A stretch of 64,000 nt of DNA, taken from assembly GCA_965250025.1 (NCBI GenBank), contig OZ252283.1, positions 3,410,001 to 3,474,000 on the forward strand. The letters run 5' to 3'. Position 1 is the stretch's first letter. The number at the start of each line of letters is the position of its first letter. Shown here piece after piece: positions 26,206 through 34,298 of the stretch. The notes beneath the pieces were generated by a model. It ran no database searches. It worked only from the letters and a program-made list of their open reading frames with translations, and was not told the DNA's origin. The stretch is from CBDDLD01 sp965250025 (GTDB taxonomy: Bacteria > Bacteroidota > Bacteroidia > Flavobacteriales > Flavobacteriaceae). A program made the translations under genes and the position numbers.

Positions 26206-27619
26206 AAACTATCAATTTAACTGGATAACAATTTCGGTTGGGTTATTACTTGTTTTTAGATTGTATCTAAATGCAACATTGCCATTAATGGATAAAACAG
26301 AAGCGCGTTATGCAGAAATAGCACGCATAATGGTAGAAACCAATAATTGGGTAGTACCACATATAGATTATGATGTCCCCTTTTGGGCTAAACCACCATT
26401 ATCAACTTGGCTTACAGCATTTAGTTTTAAATGGTTCGGAGTAAATGAGTTTACAGCCAGGCTTCCTTATTTTTTACTATCTGTTTTTATGGCGTTAATG
26501 TTAGGGAAATATGCTAAAAGAGAAGGATTACCTTTTTGTTTTGCAGCATTAATTTTATTTACAATACCACAGTTTTTTTTACATGCAGGGGTTGTATCTA
26601 CAGATACTGCACTGGCGTTTTCTATTGTTTTAATAATGCTTTCTTTTTGGGAAACGGTTTCAGTGAATAAGAATTGGGTTTGGAAGTACCTCTTTTTTTT
26701 TGGTATAAGTTTTGGCCTTTTGTCAAAAGGGCCAATAGTTTTGGTACTTACGATTCCTCCAATTCTTATATGGACCTGGCTTAATAAAAGTTTCAATCAT
26801 GTTTTGAAGTCATTTCCTTGGATAACAGGTGGCTTTATAATAGCACTCGTTGGGCTGTCTTGGTATTATTATGCTGAACAACAATCGCCGGGTTTTATAG
26901 ATTACTTTATTTTTGGTGAACATTTTAGACGTTTTTTCGATTCAAATTGGACAGGCGATAAATATGGTTTCCCAAAATCACAACCATTAGGAATGATTTG
27001 GGTATTTCTTTTATTGTTTGCTCTGCCTTGGATTCAAATAGTAATAGCCAAAATTATTACAAGCAAAAATCTTGTTTTTAAAAACAAATGGGTAAGCTTT
27101 TTAGTGTTATGGTTATTATGGACACCTTTTTTCTTTACCATTTCTAAAAGTTTAATACACCCTTACATCATGCCTGTTATGGCGCCAATTGCATTGCTTA
27201 TGATTTATTGGTGGAAAGGCTTTAAATATAAAGCAACTGTTATAAAATTTATCTTAGCTATTCCGACATTTGTGTTAGGGGTATATGGTTATGCACAAAT
27301 AGCTAATAAAGTAGAATTCTATTCTAATTCAGATAAATATTTTATAAATGAAATGAAAAATTTTTCTGTACCATTGTTTCATTATACAAATAAAAGTTAT
27401 TCAGGACAGTTTTATTCTAAAGGCAAACTAAGAGCCATTCATTTAGAAAAATTGCAAGAAAACATTAACGAAAAAATTCCTTTTTCAGTGATTGTTAAAA
27501 ATAAGGATACGTCGAAAATATCAGCTTATACTCTAGAAAGGTTAAAGACAGTTTCGGTTAATTATAAAAAGACTCTTTATCTTTTTTCTCCAGAGGAGAA
27601 CAATTTAAATAATGATTAA
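26189..27619 (+). CDS. ArnT-like GT39 membrane glycosyltransferase
   Basis: About eleven hydrophobic segments follow an N-terminal helix. The first periplasmic loop has the catalytic acidic motif MDKTEARYAEIARIM and the conserved FWAKPPLSTWL, as in ArnT and other PMT/GT-C enzymes. It takes a sugar from a polyprenyl phosphate carrier and transfers it to lipid A, a glycan or a protein in the periplasm. The ATG giving MRRLLKN is preferred over one ten codons upstream that overlaps more of the GT2 gene. With PAP2 and GT2 it forms an envelope-modification set. The region is visibly A+T richer than its neighbours. Confidence 0.9.
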   Translation: MRRLLKNYQFNWITISVGLLLVFRLYLNATLPLMDKTEARYAEIARIMVETNNWVVPHIDYDVPFWAKPPLSTWLTAFSFKWFGVNEFTARLPYFLLSVFMALMLGKYAKREGLPFCFAALILFTIPQFFLHAGVVSTDTALAFSIVLIMLSFWETVSVNKNWVWKYLFFFGISFGLLSKGPIVLVLTIPPILIWTWLNKSFNHVLKSFPWITGGFIIALVGLSWYYYAEQQSPGFIDYFIFGEHFRRFFDSNWTGDKYGFPKSQPLGMIWVFLLLFALPWIQIVIAKIITSKNLVFKNKWVSFLVLWLLWTPFFFTISKSLIHPYIMPVMAPIALLMIYWWKGFKYKATVIKFILAIPTFVLGVYGYAQIANKVEFYSNSDKYFINEMKNFSVPLFHYTNKSYSGQFYSKGKLRAIHLEKLQENINEKIPFSVIVKNKDTSKISAYTLERLKTVSVNYKKTLYLFSPEENNLNND

Positions 27620-27847
27620 GTCTATAGTGCTATACTATTCTTTTCTTAGTAGCTCATTAGTTTTAAATTAACGAAAGTAGCTTCCTTTGTTGAAGTTTAT
27701 TGCTTAGCATATTGTTTGGCCATACAGCTGTTACAGTCTCCAATTAACAAACTACTATTCGACCTAAACTCATTAAGTTTGAAGATGAAAAAGAGTTGAA
27801 AATAGGGGGTTAAAACACTAAAATATAAATGTTAAAGTGTATTTAAA

Positions 27848-27896
27848 TTTTAAATTATATGATATATCAATTATATTTGTATCATATAATTTAAAA
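27848..27896. promoter_or_regulatory. MarR operator: 17-bp inverted repeat enclosing a -7 box
   Basis: TTTTAAATTATATGATA (27848-27864) is the exact reverse complement of 27880-27896. The 15-base spacer contains TATATTTG (27872-27879), an exact -7 box for the plus strand. A further 10-bp palindrome TGATATATCA (27860-27869) overlaps the left arm. The MarR start codon lies five bases after the right arm, so bound protein would cover promoter and start: likely autorepression. Confidence 0.65.
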
Positions 27897-27900
27897 GTCC

Positions 27901-28359
27901 ATGTTTTATTTACCTCAAAATACATTATTCTACCAATTAGAGAAAACCATTAAGAGCTACAGAAAAATGGCTCAGGATAGCATTAATGAAGAAGGTTATG
28001 ATTTATCAGTTAATCAATTAATATTGTTAATTAATCTGTCACGTAAACCAGACTCATCACAGGTTCAGCTTTCAGAGTTAATTTTTAAGGATTTTGCTTC
28101 AGTAGCCAGAATGGTAGATCTATTAGTAAAGAAGGGGTATTTAAAACGTACAGAGAACCCTCAAGATCGCAGAAGAAAAGACCTAACCCCAACTCAAAAA
28201 TGTAATGAAGTATTGCAGAAAATTGTGCCAATAATTGAGACCTATAGAGCAAAAGCAATAGCGGGGCTTTCAGAAGATGAAGTTGACACACTTTCTCAGC
28301 TTTTAAATAAAGTAGAAGAGAATTGTCTGCAATCAAATGTGGATCAAATAATTGAATAA
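27901..28359 (+). CDS. MarR family transcriptional regulator
   Basis: 152 residues with a winged helix-turn-helix core: VQLSELIFKDFASVARMVDLLVKKGYLKRTENPQDRRRKDL, where DRR is the wing signature (~85-92). Helices at both ends should form the dimer interface (FYQLEKTIKSYRKMAQ at the N-terminus). MarR dimers bind palindromes like the one just upstream and are released by small molecules. The gene is 39 bases ahead of a T9SS-secreted SMP-30/NHL-like gene in the same direction, the most likely co-regulated target. Ligand unknown. Confidence 0.93.
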   Translation: MFYLPQNTLFYQLEKTIKSYRKMAQDSINEEGYDLSVNQLILLINLSRKPDSSQVQLSELIFKDFASVARMVDLLVKKGYLKRTENPQDRRRKDLTPTQKCNEVLQKIVPIIETYRAKAIAGLSEDEVDTLSQLLNKVEENCLQSNVDQIIE

Positions 28360-28398
28360 TTAAATGTAACGAAGTATTAATAAAAAGAATAAAGCACT

Positions 28399-29496
28399 AT
28401 GAAACGAAACTATTTTTTATTGTTTTTTTTAATGACAATAGTATCAAATGCACAAGCTGTTGATACTTTAGTAAACAATCCGTCTTTTACAATGAATCAT
28501 GGATGTGCAGTTGGCTCAGACGGAACCATTTATTCTACTGATGTTATAGGGAATGGCACATTTAATGGTGATAAAGTATATAAAACGCTTCCGGATGGCA
28601 CAACGACACTTTTTGCCAGTGGTATATCAGGAGCTTCAGGACTTGCATTGGATACAGAAGGTAATCTATATGTTTCGGAACTTAATTTTGGAAGAGTGTG
28701 GAAAATTTTACCAGATGGTAGTGCGTCTATTTATGCTACCGGATTAGGTGTACCTGCGGGCCTTGCATTTGATAGTCAGGGAAATTTATTTGTGGCCAGT
28801 TTTCAAAATGACCTGATTATAAAAATAGAATCAAATGGAAATCCAAGCATCTTTGCCAATACGCCAGACCAACCCGTTGGAATTATTATTGATGAAAATG
28901 ACAATCTTTATGTCTCTCATGAAGCTTCTCATGTCATAAATAAGATTACCCCTGATGGTATACAAACGGAACTTGCTAATATACCTAACACAAGACTTCA
29001 GTATTTGACATTTTTTGGAAATGATATATTGGTCACAGGGTCAATTACGGATCATAAAATTTATCGTGTAAAGCCTGATGGCACTTATTCTGTTTTTGCA
29101 GGAAGTGGAAGTCAGGGAAGCTCAAATGGAAATTTGAATATGGCTTCGTTTGATAATCCGACAGGAATAGGAATTTCTCCAGACCAACAGACATTATATA
29201 TTGTTGAGTTAAATAGAATTCGACGTATTAATAATTTGAACTTACTATTGGTCAATGATACAAAAAACAAAAACTTAAAAGTCTTTCCAAATCCGGTAAA
29301 AAATATAGCATATATTAAAGAATTAGATGAAACAATATCAAAAATTGATATTGTTAACACTAGCGGACAGCTTATAAAAAGACTAACAAAAGATTTATCA
29401 AAAATTGATATAGGTGATTTAGAAAGTGGTCTATATTTATTCAAATTGTATGGACAGGATTCTGCAAATACCACTCTAAAAATTATTAAAAGCTGA
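28399..29496 (+). CDS. T9SS-secreted SMP-30/NHL-repeat beta-propeller protein
   Basis: A signal peptide (MKRNYFLLFFLMTIVSNAQA) is followed by a propeller of about six blades, with repeats of the type GLALDTEGNLYVSE, GLAFDSQGNLFVAS and GIIIDENDNLYVSH. Such blades occur in gluconolactonase/SMP-30-like and NHL proteins. The C-terminal ~80 residues are a type A T9SS sorting domain (VFPNPVKN, IVNTSGQLIKRL, LESGLYLFKLYG, LKIIKS). It is therefore a surface or secreted protein. Catalytic metal residues of true lactonases could not be confirmed. It is probably cotranscribed with marR. Confidence 0.85.
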   Translation: MKRNYFLLFFLMTIVSNAQAVDTLVNNPSFTMNHGCAVGSDGTIYSTDVIGNGTFNGDKVYKTLPDGTTTLFASGISGASGLALDTEGNLYVSELNFGRVWKILPDGSASIYATGLGVPAGLAFDSQGNLFVASFQNDLIIKIESNGNPSIFANTPDQPVGIIIDENDNLYVSHEASHVINKITPDGIQTELANIPNTRLQYLTFFGNDILVTGSITDHKIYRVKPDGTYSVFAGSGSQGSSNGNLNMASFDNPTGIGISPDQQTLYIVELNRIRRINNLNLLLVNDTKNKNLKVFPNPVKNIAYIKELDETISKIDIVNTSGQLIKRLTKDLSKIDIGDLESGLYLFKLYGQDSANTTLKIIKS

Positions 29497-29812
29497 ATTT
29501 TATATAATACTTAATGAATATTTTGCGTTTGGAACTTAAGTATAATCTGAAACTAATATTATTATTAAGTTAAATAAGATAAGAAAGTGTAAAAAAAAGA
29601 CGTTTATCAGACATTTTTAAGCCTTTAATCGATTTTTTTTGCGTTTCAAGGATTTTTTTTACCCTTAATTATTTTGAAGACTCCCAAATTTTTATAATTT
29701 TGGACTTTGTTAATTTAAGTTAAAAGATTGATATTTAAATTCTTGTTGACAGCGTTAGTTTAAATCTTCTTTCTAGTTTCAATAATATTGTATAGATCTC
29801 TTTTAATATAAA
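29497..29812 (+). promoter_or_regulatory. A+T-rich intergenic region with promoter of the small PID-CTERM-like gene
   Basis: These 316 bases hold no gene. TTG (29674-29676) and TAATTTTG (29695-29702) are 18 bases apart, a good flavobacterial promoter, predicting a leader of about 105 bases before the next ATG. Several long T-tracts (around 29633-29660) precede it. They may help end the upstream transcript, though no clear hairpin was found. Confidence 0.5.
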
Positions 29813-30013
29813 ATGAGAAATAAGAAGTTGTTTGCCTCAGTACTACTACTTTTGTCCATGAGCTTTTGCGCCTTAGCACAAGGGGGGGCACCGCCTCCGC
29901 CAATGCCACCGCCTCCGCCAGGACTTCCGATAGATGATAAAATTTATTTGCTATTACTTTTAGCTTTGGTATTTGGAATATATAAATCTTTTAAGTTTAA
30001 TAAGAGCAGCTAG
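29813..30013 (+). CDS. Small protein with PID-CTERM-like sorting tail, 66 residues
   Basis: Three parts can be seen: a signal peptide ending at CALAQ, a proline run (GGAPPPPMPPPPPGLPIDD) and a C-terminal tripartite tail with PID, a ~16-residue hydrophobic stretch (IYLLLLLALVFGIYKSF) and basic residues (KFNKSS). This resembles the short 'PID-CTERM' proteins of flavobacteria, thought to be sorted by an exosortase-like enzyme; the match is from memory of that family. The mature part is tiny. A recognisable promoter and long leader precede it. Its stop lies one base from the convergent ribE stop. Confidence 0.7.
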   Translation: MRNKKLFASVLLLLSMSFCALAQGGAPPPPMPPPPPGLPIDDKIYLLLLLALVFGIYKSFKFNKSS

Positions 30014-30014
30014 A

Positions 30015-30605
30015 TTAGTTGTATGCTTCATACATACGCTTAATATATTTGCCTACAACATCAAACTCAAGATTAACCAAATCACCAATCTTCAAGGTAT
30101 GAAATGTGGTATGCTCATAAGTATAGGGTATAATTGCTACAGAAAATGCATTTAATTTCGAATTAACCACAGTTAAACTAACCCCATTAACGGTAATTGA
30201 TCCTTTTTCAATAGTTATATTATTGAGCTTAGAATCGTATTCGAAAGTAAAGATCCAGCTACCATTTTCTTCGGAGATTGAAACACAAGAAGCCGTTTGA
30301 TCAACATGTCCCTGTACTATATGTCCATCTAAGCGATCACCTAACTTCATAGCCCTTTCAAGATTAACAACCCCTCCAAGATTTAAAAGGTTTAGATTAG
30401 ACTTCTCCAAAGTTTCTTTTATAGCAGTAACCTTGTAGGTGTCTCCATCTATTTCAACAACGGTTAAACAAACACCATTGTGAGAAACACTTTGATCGAT
30501 TTTTAATTCATGGGTTATGCTGCTTTTTACACTCAAGTGTAGATTGTCCTGATCTTTAGATAGGGCTGTAATTTTCCCAAGCTCTTCTATAATTCCGGTA
30601 AACAT
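30015..30605 (-). CDS. ribE: Riboflavin synthase, alpha chain
   Basis: Two tandem lumazine-binding repeats make the ~196-residue enzyme that converts two 6,7-dimethyl-8-ribityllumazines into riboflavin. Diagnostic motifs: the N-terminal MFTGIIEELGKI, SVSHNGVCLTVVE in the first half, GHIVQGHVDQTA at the junction and GSITVNGVSLTVV in the second half. Transcribed alone from a promoter abutting that of pdxA, so vitamin B2 and B6 genes share one control point. No FMN riboswitch was seen in the very short leader. Confidence 0.96.
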   Translation of the reverse strand: MFTGIIEELGKITALSKDQDNLHLSVKSSITHELKIDQSVSHNGVCLTVVEIDGDTYKVTAIKETLEKSNLNLLNLGGVVNLERAMKLGDRLDGHIVQGHVDQTASCVSISEENGSWIFTFEYDSKLNNITIEKGSITVNGVSLTVVNSKLNAFSVAIIPYTYEHTTFHTLKIGDLVNLEFDVVGKYIKRMYEAYN

Positions 30606-30620
30606 ATGTGTTTTATTGTT

Positions 30621-30636
30621 TAGATTTGCAAATGTA
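30621..30636. promoter_or_regulatory. Abutting divergent -7 boxes for ribE and pdxA
   Basis: TAGATTTG (30621-30628, plus) directly joins the complement of TACATTTG (30636-30629, minus), giving the near-palindrome TAGATTTGCAAATGTA. Each is an exact TAnnTTTG. Predicted leaders are about 20 bases for ribE and 30 for pdxA. Confidence 0.62.
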
Positions 30637-30662
30637 AATTTACGTACAAAAGACAGGGATTC

Positions 30663-31703
30663 ATGAAAAAAACCGAAAAAATAAAAGTAGGTATATCAGT
30701 AGGAGATTTAAACGGTATAGGTCCTGAAATCATTTTAAAAACATTTGAAGACCCTAGGTCTTTGGAATTATGCACACCGGTAGTATTTGCTTCATTCAAA
30801 ACATTTTTGTTTTTTAAAAAACACTTTAATAGTAAGATTAATTTGAATGAAGTAAATAACCCTAAGCAGTTGGTTAGCGGTAAATTAAATATTGTGAATG
30901 CATGGAAAGAAGGTGTGAAAATAGAATTTGGTAAAGAAGACTCCAAGGTAGGGGCTTACGCTGTGAAATCTTTAAAATCGGCTGTAAGCGCCTTAAAGTC
31001 TGAAGCTGTAGATGTGCTTGTCACCGCACCTATAAATAAGCACAATATTCAGTCAGAAACCTTTGATTTCCCCGGTCATACGGATTTTCTTGCTAAAGAA
31101 TTAGAAGGAGACAGTCTAATGTTTATGGTTACTGAAGATTTAAAGGTTGGGTTATTAACCGACCATGTACCTGTAAAAGATGTACCCGCTCACATAAATT
31201 CAGAACTGGTAAAGCAAAAAATTAATACTATAGCGAAATCATTAAAACAAGATTTTTCGGTTACTAAACCCAGAATTGCGGTATTAGCTATTAATCCTCA
31301 TGCAGGAGATAATGGTGTTATAGGTAAAGAAGATGATACGGTTTTGCGTCCGGTTATTGAAGAAATCAGGAAAGAAGGCACTTTGGTTTATGGTCCCTAT
31401 TCGGCAGATAGCTTTTTTGGATCCATGAATTACAAAGGTTTTGATGCCGTATTGGCATCGTATCACGATCAGGGTTTAATTCCGTTCAAGACCATTGCTT
31501 TTGGTCAAGGCGTTAATTTTACAGCTGGGTTGGAAAAAGTAAGAACATCTCCAGATCACGGTACAGCTTATGAAATTGCAGGAAAAAATGTTGCTGATGA
31601 GAGCTCTTTTAAAGAAGCTGTATATATGGCAATGAAGATTTACAGAAACCGAAGAGAATACAACTTCTACAGTAAAAACCCATTACAAGTCTCAAAAACA
31701 TAG
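30663..31703 (+). CDS. pdxA: 4-hydroxythreonine-4-phosphate dehydrogenase (PdxA)
   Basis: A 346-residue NAD-dependent enzyme of the pyridoxal phosphate pathway. Family motifs: VGISVGDLNGIGPEI at the N-terminus, TAPINKHNI, FPGHTDFLA (metal His), LTDHVPVKDV, AINPHAGDNGVIGKED (metal His) and ASYHDQGLIPFKT (third metal His). Full length. Divergent from ribE with a shared promoter region, and followed by the DUF177-rpmF-fabH-acc cluster after its own new promoter. Confidence 0.96.
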   Translation: MKKTEKIKVGISVGDLNGIGPEIILKTFEDPRSLELCTPVVFASFKTFLFFKKHFNSKINLNEVNNPKQLVSGKLNIVNAWKEGVKIEFGKEDSKVGAYAVKSLKSAVSALKSEAVDVLVTAPINKHNIQSETFDFPGHTDFLAKELEGDSLMFMVTEDLKVGLLTDHVPVKDVPAHINSELVKQKINTIAKSLKQDFSVTKPRIAVLAINPHAGDNGVIGKEDDTVLRPVIEEIRKEGTLVYGPYSADSFFGSMNYKGFDAVLASYHDQGLIPFKTIAFGQGVNFTAGLEKVRTSPDHGTAYEIAGKNVADESSFKEAVYMAMKIYRNRREYNFYSKNPLQVSKT

Positions 31704-31752
31704 ATATGAACAAAAATTGTTGATATCTAAAGAAATATAAGTAAAAAAGTTA

Positions 31753-31760
31753 TATATTTG
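31753..31760 (+). promoter_or_regulatory. -7 box of the DUF177-rpmF transcription unit (TATATTTG)
   Basis: An exact TAnnTTTG match. Its last three bases form an in-frame TTG, so any start called there lies inside the promoter. The ATG at 31782 is the first usable start, with a leader near 17 bases. Confidence 0.55.
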
Positions 31761-31781
31761 CACGCTCAAAATGAATGTGGT

Positions 31782-32324
31782 ATGAAATCAATGAAAGCGT
31801 ATACAATTCCATTTGTAGGGCTAAAGCTGGGAAAACATCATTTTGATTACAAAATTGATAATACGTTCTTTTTAGAGTTTGAGTATACAGAGTTTAACGA
31901 TGTTAGTATAGATGTTAATGTCCTTCTGGAAAAAAAGACAACATTTCTAGAGCTAACATTTAAAGCTAAAGGTACAGTTAATGTTAATTGTGATCTTACG
32001 AATGAAGCTTATGATCAGAAAGTAGAAGATCAATTTAAACTCGTTGTAAAATTTGGTGATGCGTACAATGATGATAATGAAGAGATTTTAATTGTACCAC
32101 ATGGCGAATACGAAATTAATGTCGCTCAATATATATATGAGCTTATAGTGTTAGCCATACCAGTTAAAAAAGTTCATCCAGGAGTTAAGGATGGTACTTT
32201 AAAGTCAGATATACTAAGCAAACTAGAAGAATTAAGCCCAGAAATGGGTATAAACAACAATAAAGAAGAGGAGGATATTGATCCTCGCTGGGATAAATTA
32301 AAAAAACTATTAACGGATAAATAA
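31782..32324 (+). CDS. DUF177 (YceD-like) protein
   Basis: The sequence MKAYTIPFVGLKLGKHHFDY at the start, the conserved central segment LELTFKAKGTVNVNCDLTNE (single Cys) and the C-terminal PRWDKLKKLL are typical of DUF177/YceD. In nearly all bacteria it precedes rpmF, as it does here (8-base gap). The role is thought to lie in 23S rRNA or large-subunit maturation; this is knowledge of the family, not visible here. The acidic linker NNNKEEEDID separates the core from the C-terminal motif. A second ATG three codons downstream is an alternative start. Confidence 0.88.
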   Translation: MKSMKAYTIPFVGLKLGKHHFDYKIDNTFFLEFEYTEFNDVSIDVNVLLEKKTTFLELTFKAKGTVNVNCDLTNEAYDQKVEDQFKLVVKFGDAYNDDNEEILIVPHGEYEINVAQYIYELIVLAIPVKKVHPGVKDGTLKSDILSKLEELSPEMGINNNKEEEDIDPRWDKLKKLLTDK

Positions 32325-32332
32325 CATTTAAA

Positions 32333-32536
32333 ATGGCACATCCTAAGAGAAAGATATCTAGAACTAGAAGAGATAAAAGAAGAACGCACTACAAAGCGTC
32401 AGTTCCTCAAATAGCAACATGCCCAACAACTGGTGAGCCTCATTTATACCATAGAGCACACTGGCATGAAGGAAAGCTGTACTACAGAGGACAGGTTTTA
32501 ATAGACAATTCAAATCAGGAAGAAAACGTAGCATAA
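32333..32536 (+). CDS. rpmF: 50S ribosomal protein L32
   Basis: The basic N-terminus MAHPKRKISRTRRDKRRTHY is the L32 signature. There is a single Cys (ATCPTTGEP) and HLYHRAHW downstream, so the usual four-cysteine zinc ribbon is not present, as in other C-minus L32 forms. Cotranscribed with DUF177 and followed by a strong terminator, which partly separates it from fabH. Confidence 0.95.
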   Translation: MAHPKRKISRTRRDKRRTHYKASVPQIATCPTTGEPHLYHRAHWHEGKLYYRGQVLIDNSNQEENVA

Positions 32537-32556
32537 GTACTATGCACGCATATAAT

Positions 32557-32585
32557 AAAACGCCTAATTCTAGGCGTTTTTTTTA
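32557..32585 (+). terminator. Terminator after rpmF
   Basis: A 10-bp stem (AAAACGCCTA/TAGGCGTTTT) with an ATTC loop and a following T-run. fabH should therefore have its own promoter or depend on read-through. Confidence 0.87.
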
Positions 32586-32712
32586 TTTAAATTTTCTGAA
32601 TCGGTCAAAAACTACTTAATTTGCATAATTATTTGCCAAAAAATATAGTAAAAAACTCAAAACACAACCATTTTGAGATTTTCTATTTTTTTAATTAATC
32701 TAAAAGCTAATA

Positions 32713-33708
32713 ATGGGTAAAATCACGGCGGCAATTACAGCTGTAGGAGGTTATGTTCCTGATTTTGTTTTAACCAACAAAATCTTAGAAACTATGGTAG
32801 ATACCAACGACGAGTGGATTACTACACGAACAGGAATTAAGGAACGTAGAATTCTTAAAGGCGAAGGCAAGGGAACATCCTATCTTGCAATTAAAGCAGC
32901 AGAGCAACTTATTGAAAAAAGGGGAATAGATCCTAAAGATATAGAATTAGTAATCGTTGCAACAGCAACACCAGATATGAAAGCAGCCTCAACAGCTGCT
33001 TTCACTGCTACTAGTATTGGTGCAACCAACGCATGGTCATTTGATCTGGAAGCGGCATGTTCAAGTTTTCTTTATGGAATGTCAGTAGCATCTAGTTATA
33101 TAGAATCAGGGCGCTACAAGAATGTATTGCTTATAGGTGCAGACAAAAACTCATCAATGATTAATTACGAAGACCGTGCTACTTGTATCATTTTTGGAGA
33201 TGGCGCAGGAGCGGTTTTATTTGAGCCCAATGAAGAAGGCTTAGGGTTACAAGATGAAATACTAAGAAGCGATGGCGGCGGTAGAGAGTTTTTACAAGCC
33301 AAATATGGAGGCTCATCATACCCTTCAACCATAGATGCCATAAACAATCATGAGCATCAGGTTTTTCAAGATGGGAAAACAGTATTTAAAAATGCCGTCT
33401 TTAATATGGCTGATGTTGCCGAAAGAATACTGAATAAAAATAAGTTGACCAATAAAGACATATCGTGGTTGGTAGCGCATCAGGCTAATAAACGAATCAT
33501 AGACGCAACAGCGAATAGAATAAATCTGGAAGAGGAAAAGGTAATGATGAATATTCAAAAATACGGTAATACCACATCCGCCACATTGCCTTTACTATTA
33601 CACGATTACGAAAACCAACTAAAAAAAGGAGATAATTTAATATTTGCTGCTTTTGGAGGTGGATTTACTTGGGGTTCTATATATTTTAAATGGGCCTATA
33701 ATTCCTAA
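32713..33708 (+). CDS. fabH: Beta-ketoacyl-ACP synthase III
   Basis: A thiolase-fold enzyme condensing acetyl-CoA with malonyl-ACP to start fatty acid synthesis. The catalytic triad is visible: Cys in LEAACSSFLYGM (~116), His in WLVAHQANKRI (~256) and Asn in YGNTTSATLPLLL (~286). The N-terminal WITTRTGIKERRI and GDGAGAVLFEP are also typical. At 331 residues it is full length. It leads a run with accB and accC, giving the first steps of fatty acid synthesis together. Confidence 0.96.
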   Translation: MGKITAAITAVGGYVPDFVLTNKILETMVDTNDEWITTRTGIKERRILKGEGKGTSYLAIKAAEQLIEKRGIDPKDIELVIVATATPDMKAASTAAFTATSIGATNAWSFDLEAACSSFLYGMSVASSYIESGRYKNVLLIGADKNSSMINYEDRATCIIFGDGAGAVLFEPNEEGLGLQDEILRSDGGGREFLQAKYGGSSYPSTIDAINNHEHQVFQDGKTVFKNAVFNMADVAERILNKNKLTNKDISWLVAHQANKRIIDATANRINLEEEKVMMNIQKYGNTTSATLPLLLHDYENQLKKGDNLIFAAFGGGFTWGSIYFKWAYNS

Positions 33709-33744
33709 GAAAATAACACAAACTAACTAAAATTCTAAACGACT

Positions 33745-34227
33745 ATGGATTTAAAAGAAATTCAAAATTTGATCAAATTTGTAGCAAAATCAGGTGCAAG
33801 TGAGGTTAAATTAGAAATGGATGATGTTAAAATAACAATTAAGACAGGTTCAGATTCAGAAACTACTATAGTACAACAAATGCCGGTAGCGGCACCACAA
33901 CCTGTAGTTCAGGCACCACAACCTGTAGCCGCAGTACCAGTAGCAGAAACACCTGCAGCTGAGAAACCAGCAGAGGACAATTCAAAATATGTAACTATAA
34001 AATCACCGATCATAGGAACATTCTATAGAAAACCATCACCAGATAAACCAATGTTTGTAGAAGTTGGAAGCGATATCAAAGAAGGCGATGTACTTTGCGT
34101 TATAGAAGCTATGAAACTATTTAACGAAATTGAATCTGAAGTTTCAGGTAAGATTGTTAAGGTTTTAGTAGATGATTCTTCTCCGGTTGAGTTTGATCAA
34201 CCGCTATTTTTAGTAGATCCATCATAA
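33745..34227 (+). CDS. accB: Biotin carboxyl carrier protein of acetyl-CoA carboxylase
   Basis: The C-terminal ~80 residues are the biotinyl domain with the lysine target in EAMKLFNEIES; the preceding SPIIGTFYRKPSPDKPMFV is the usual thumb-containing strand. An Ala/Pro-rich linker (PVAAPQPVVQAPQPVAAVPV) joins it to the N-terminal ~45 residues that bind the carboxylase. The 160-residue length is normal. It lies 36 bases after fabH and 71 before accC. Confidence 0.96.
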   Translation: MDLKEIQNLIKFVAKSGASEVKLEMDDVKITIKTGSDSETTIVQQMPVAAPQPVVQAPQPVAAVPVAETPAAEKPAEDNSKYVTIKSPIIGTFYRKPSPDKPMFVEVGSDIKEGDVLCVIEAMKLFNEIESEVSGKIVKVLVDDSSPVEFDQPLFLVDPS

Positions 34228-34253
34228 CAAAATTCAAAATTCAAAACATGACT

Positions 34254-34272
34254 TTCTGGTAGCAAACCAGAA
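34254..34272 (+). other. Small hairpin between accB and accC
   Basis: TTCTGGT pairs with ACCAGAA around AGCAA (7-bp stem). No T-run follows, so it is not a full terminator; it may stabilise the accB end or tune accC expression. Confidence 0.35.
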
Positions 34273-34298
34273 GTTACGGTTTTTAAATTCAAGACGTT

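Noticed and set aside
29746..29751. TTGACA resembling a sigma-70 -35 box
   Set aside because: No matching TATAAT at the right distance, and flavobacterial sigma factor uses a different consensus; the TTG-18-TAATTTTG pair fits better.
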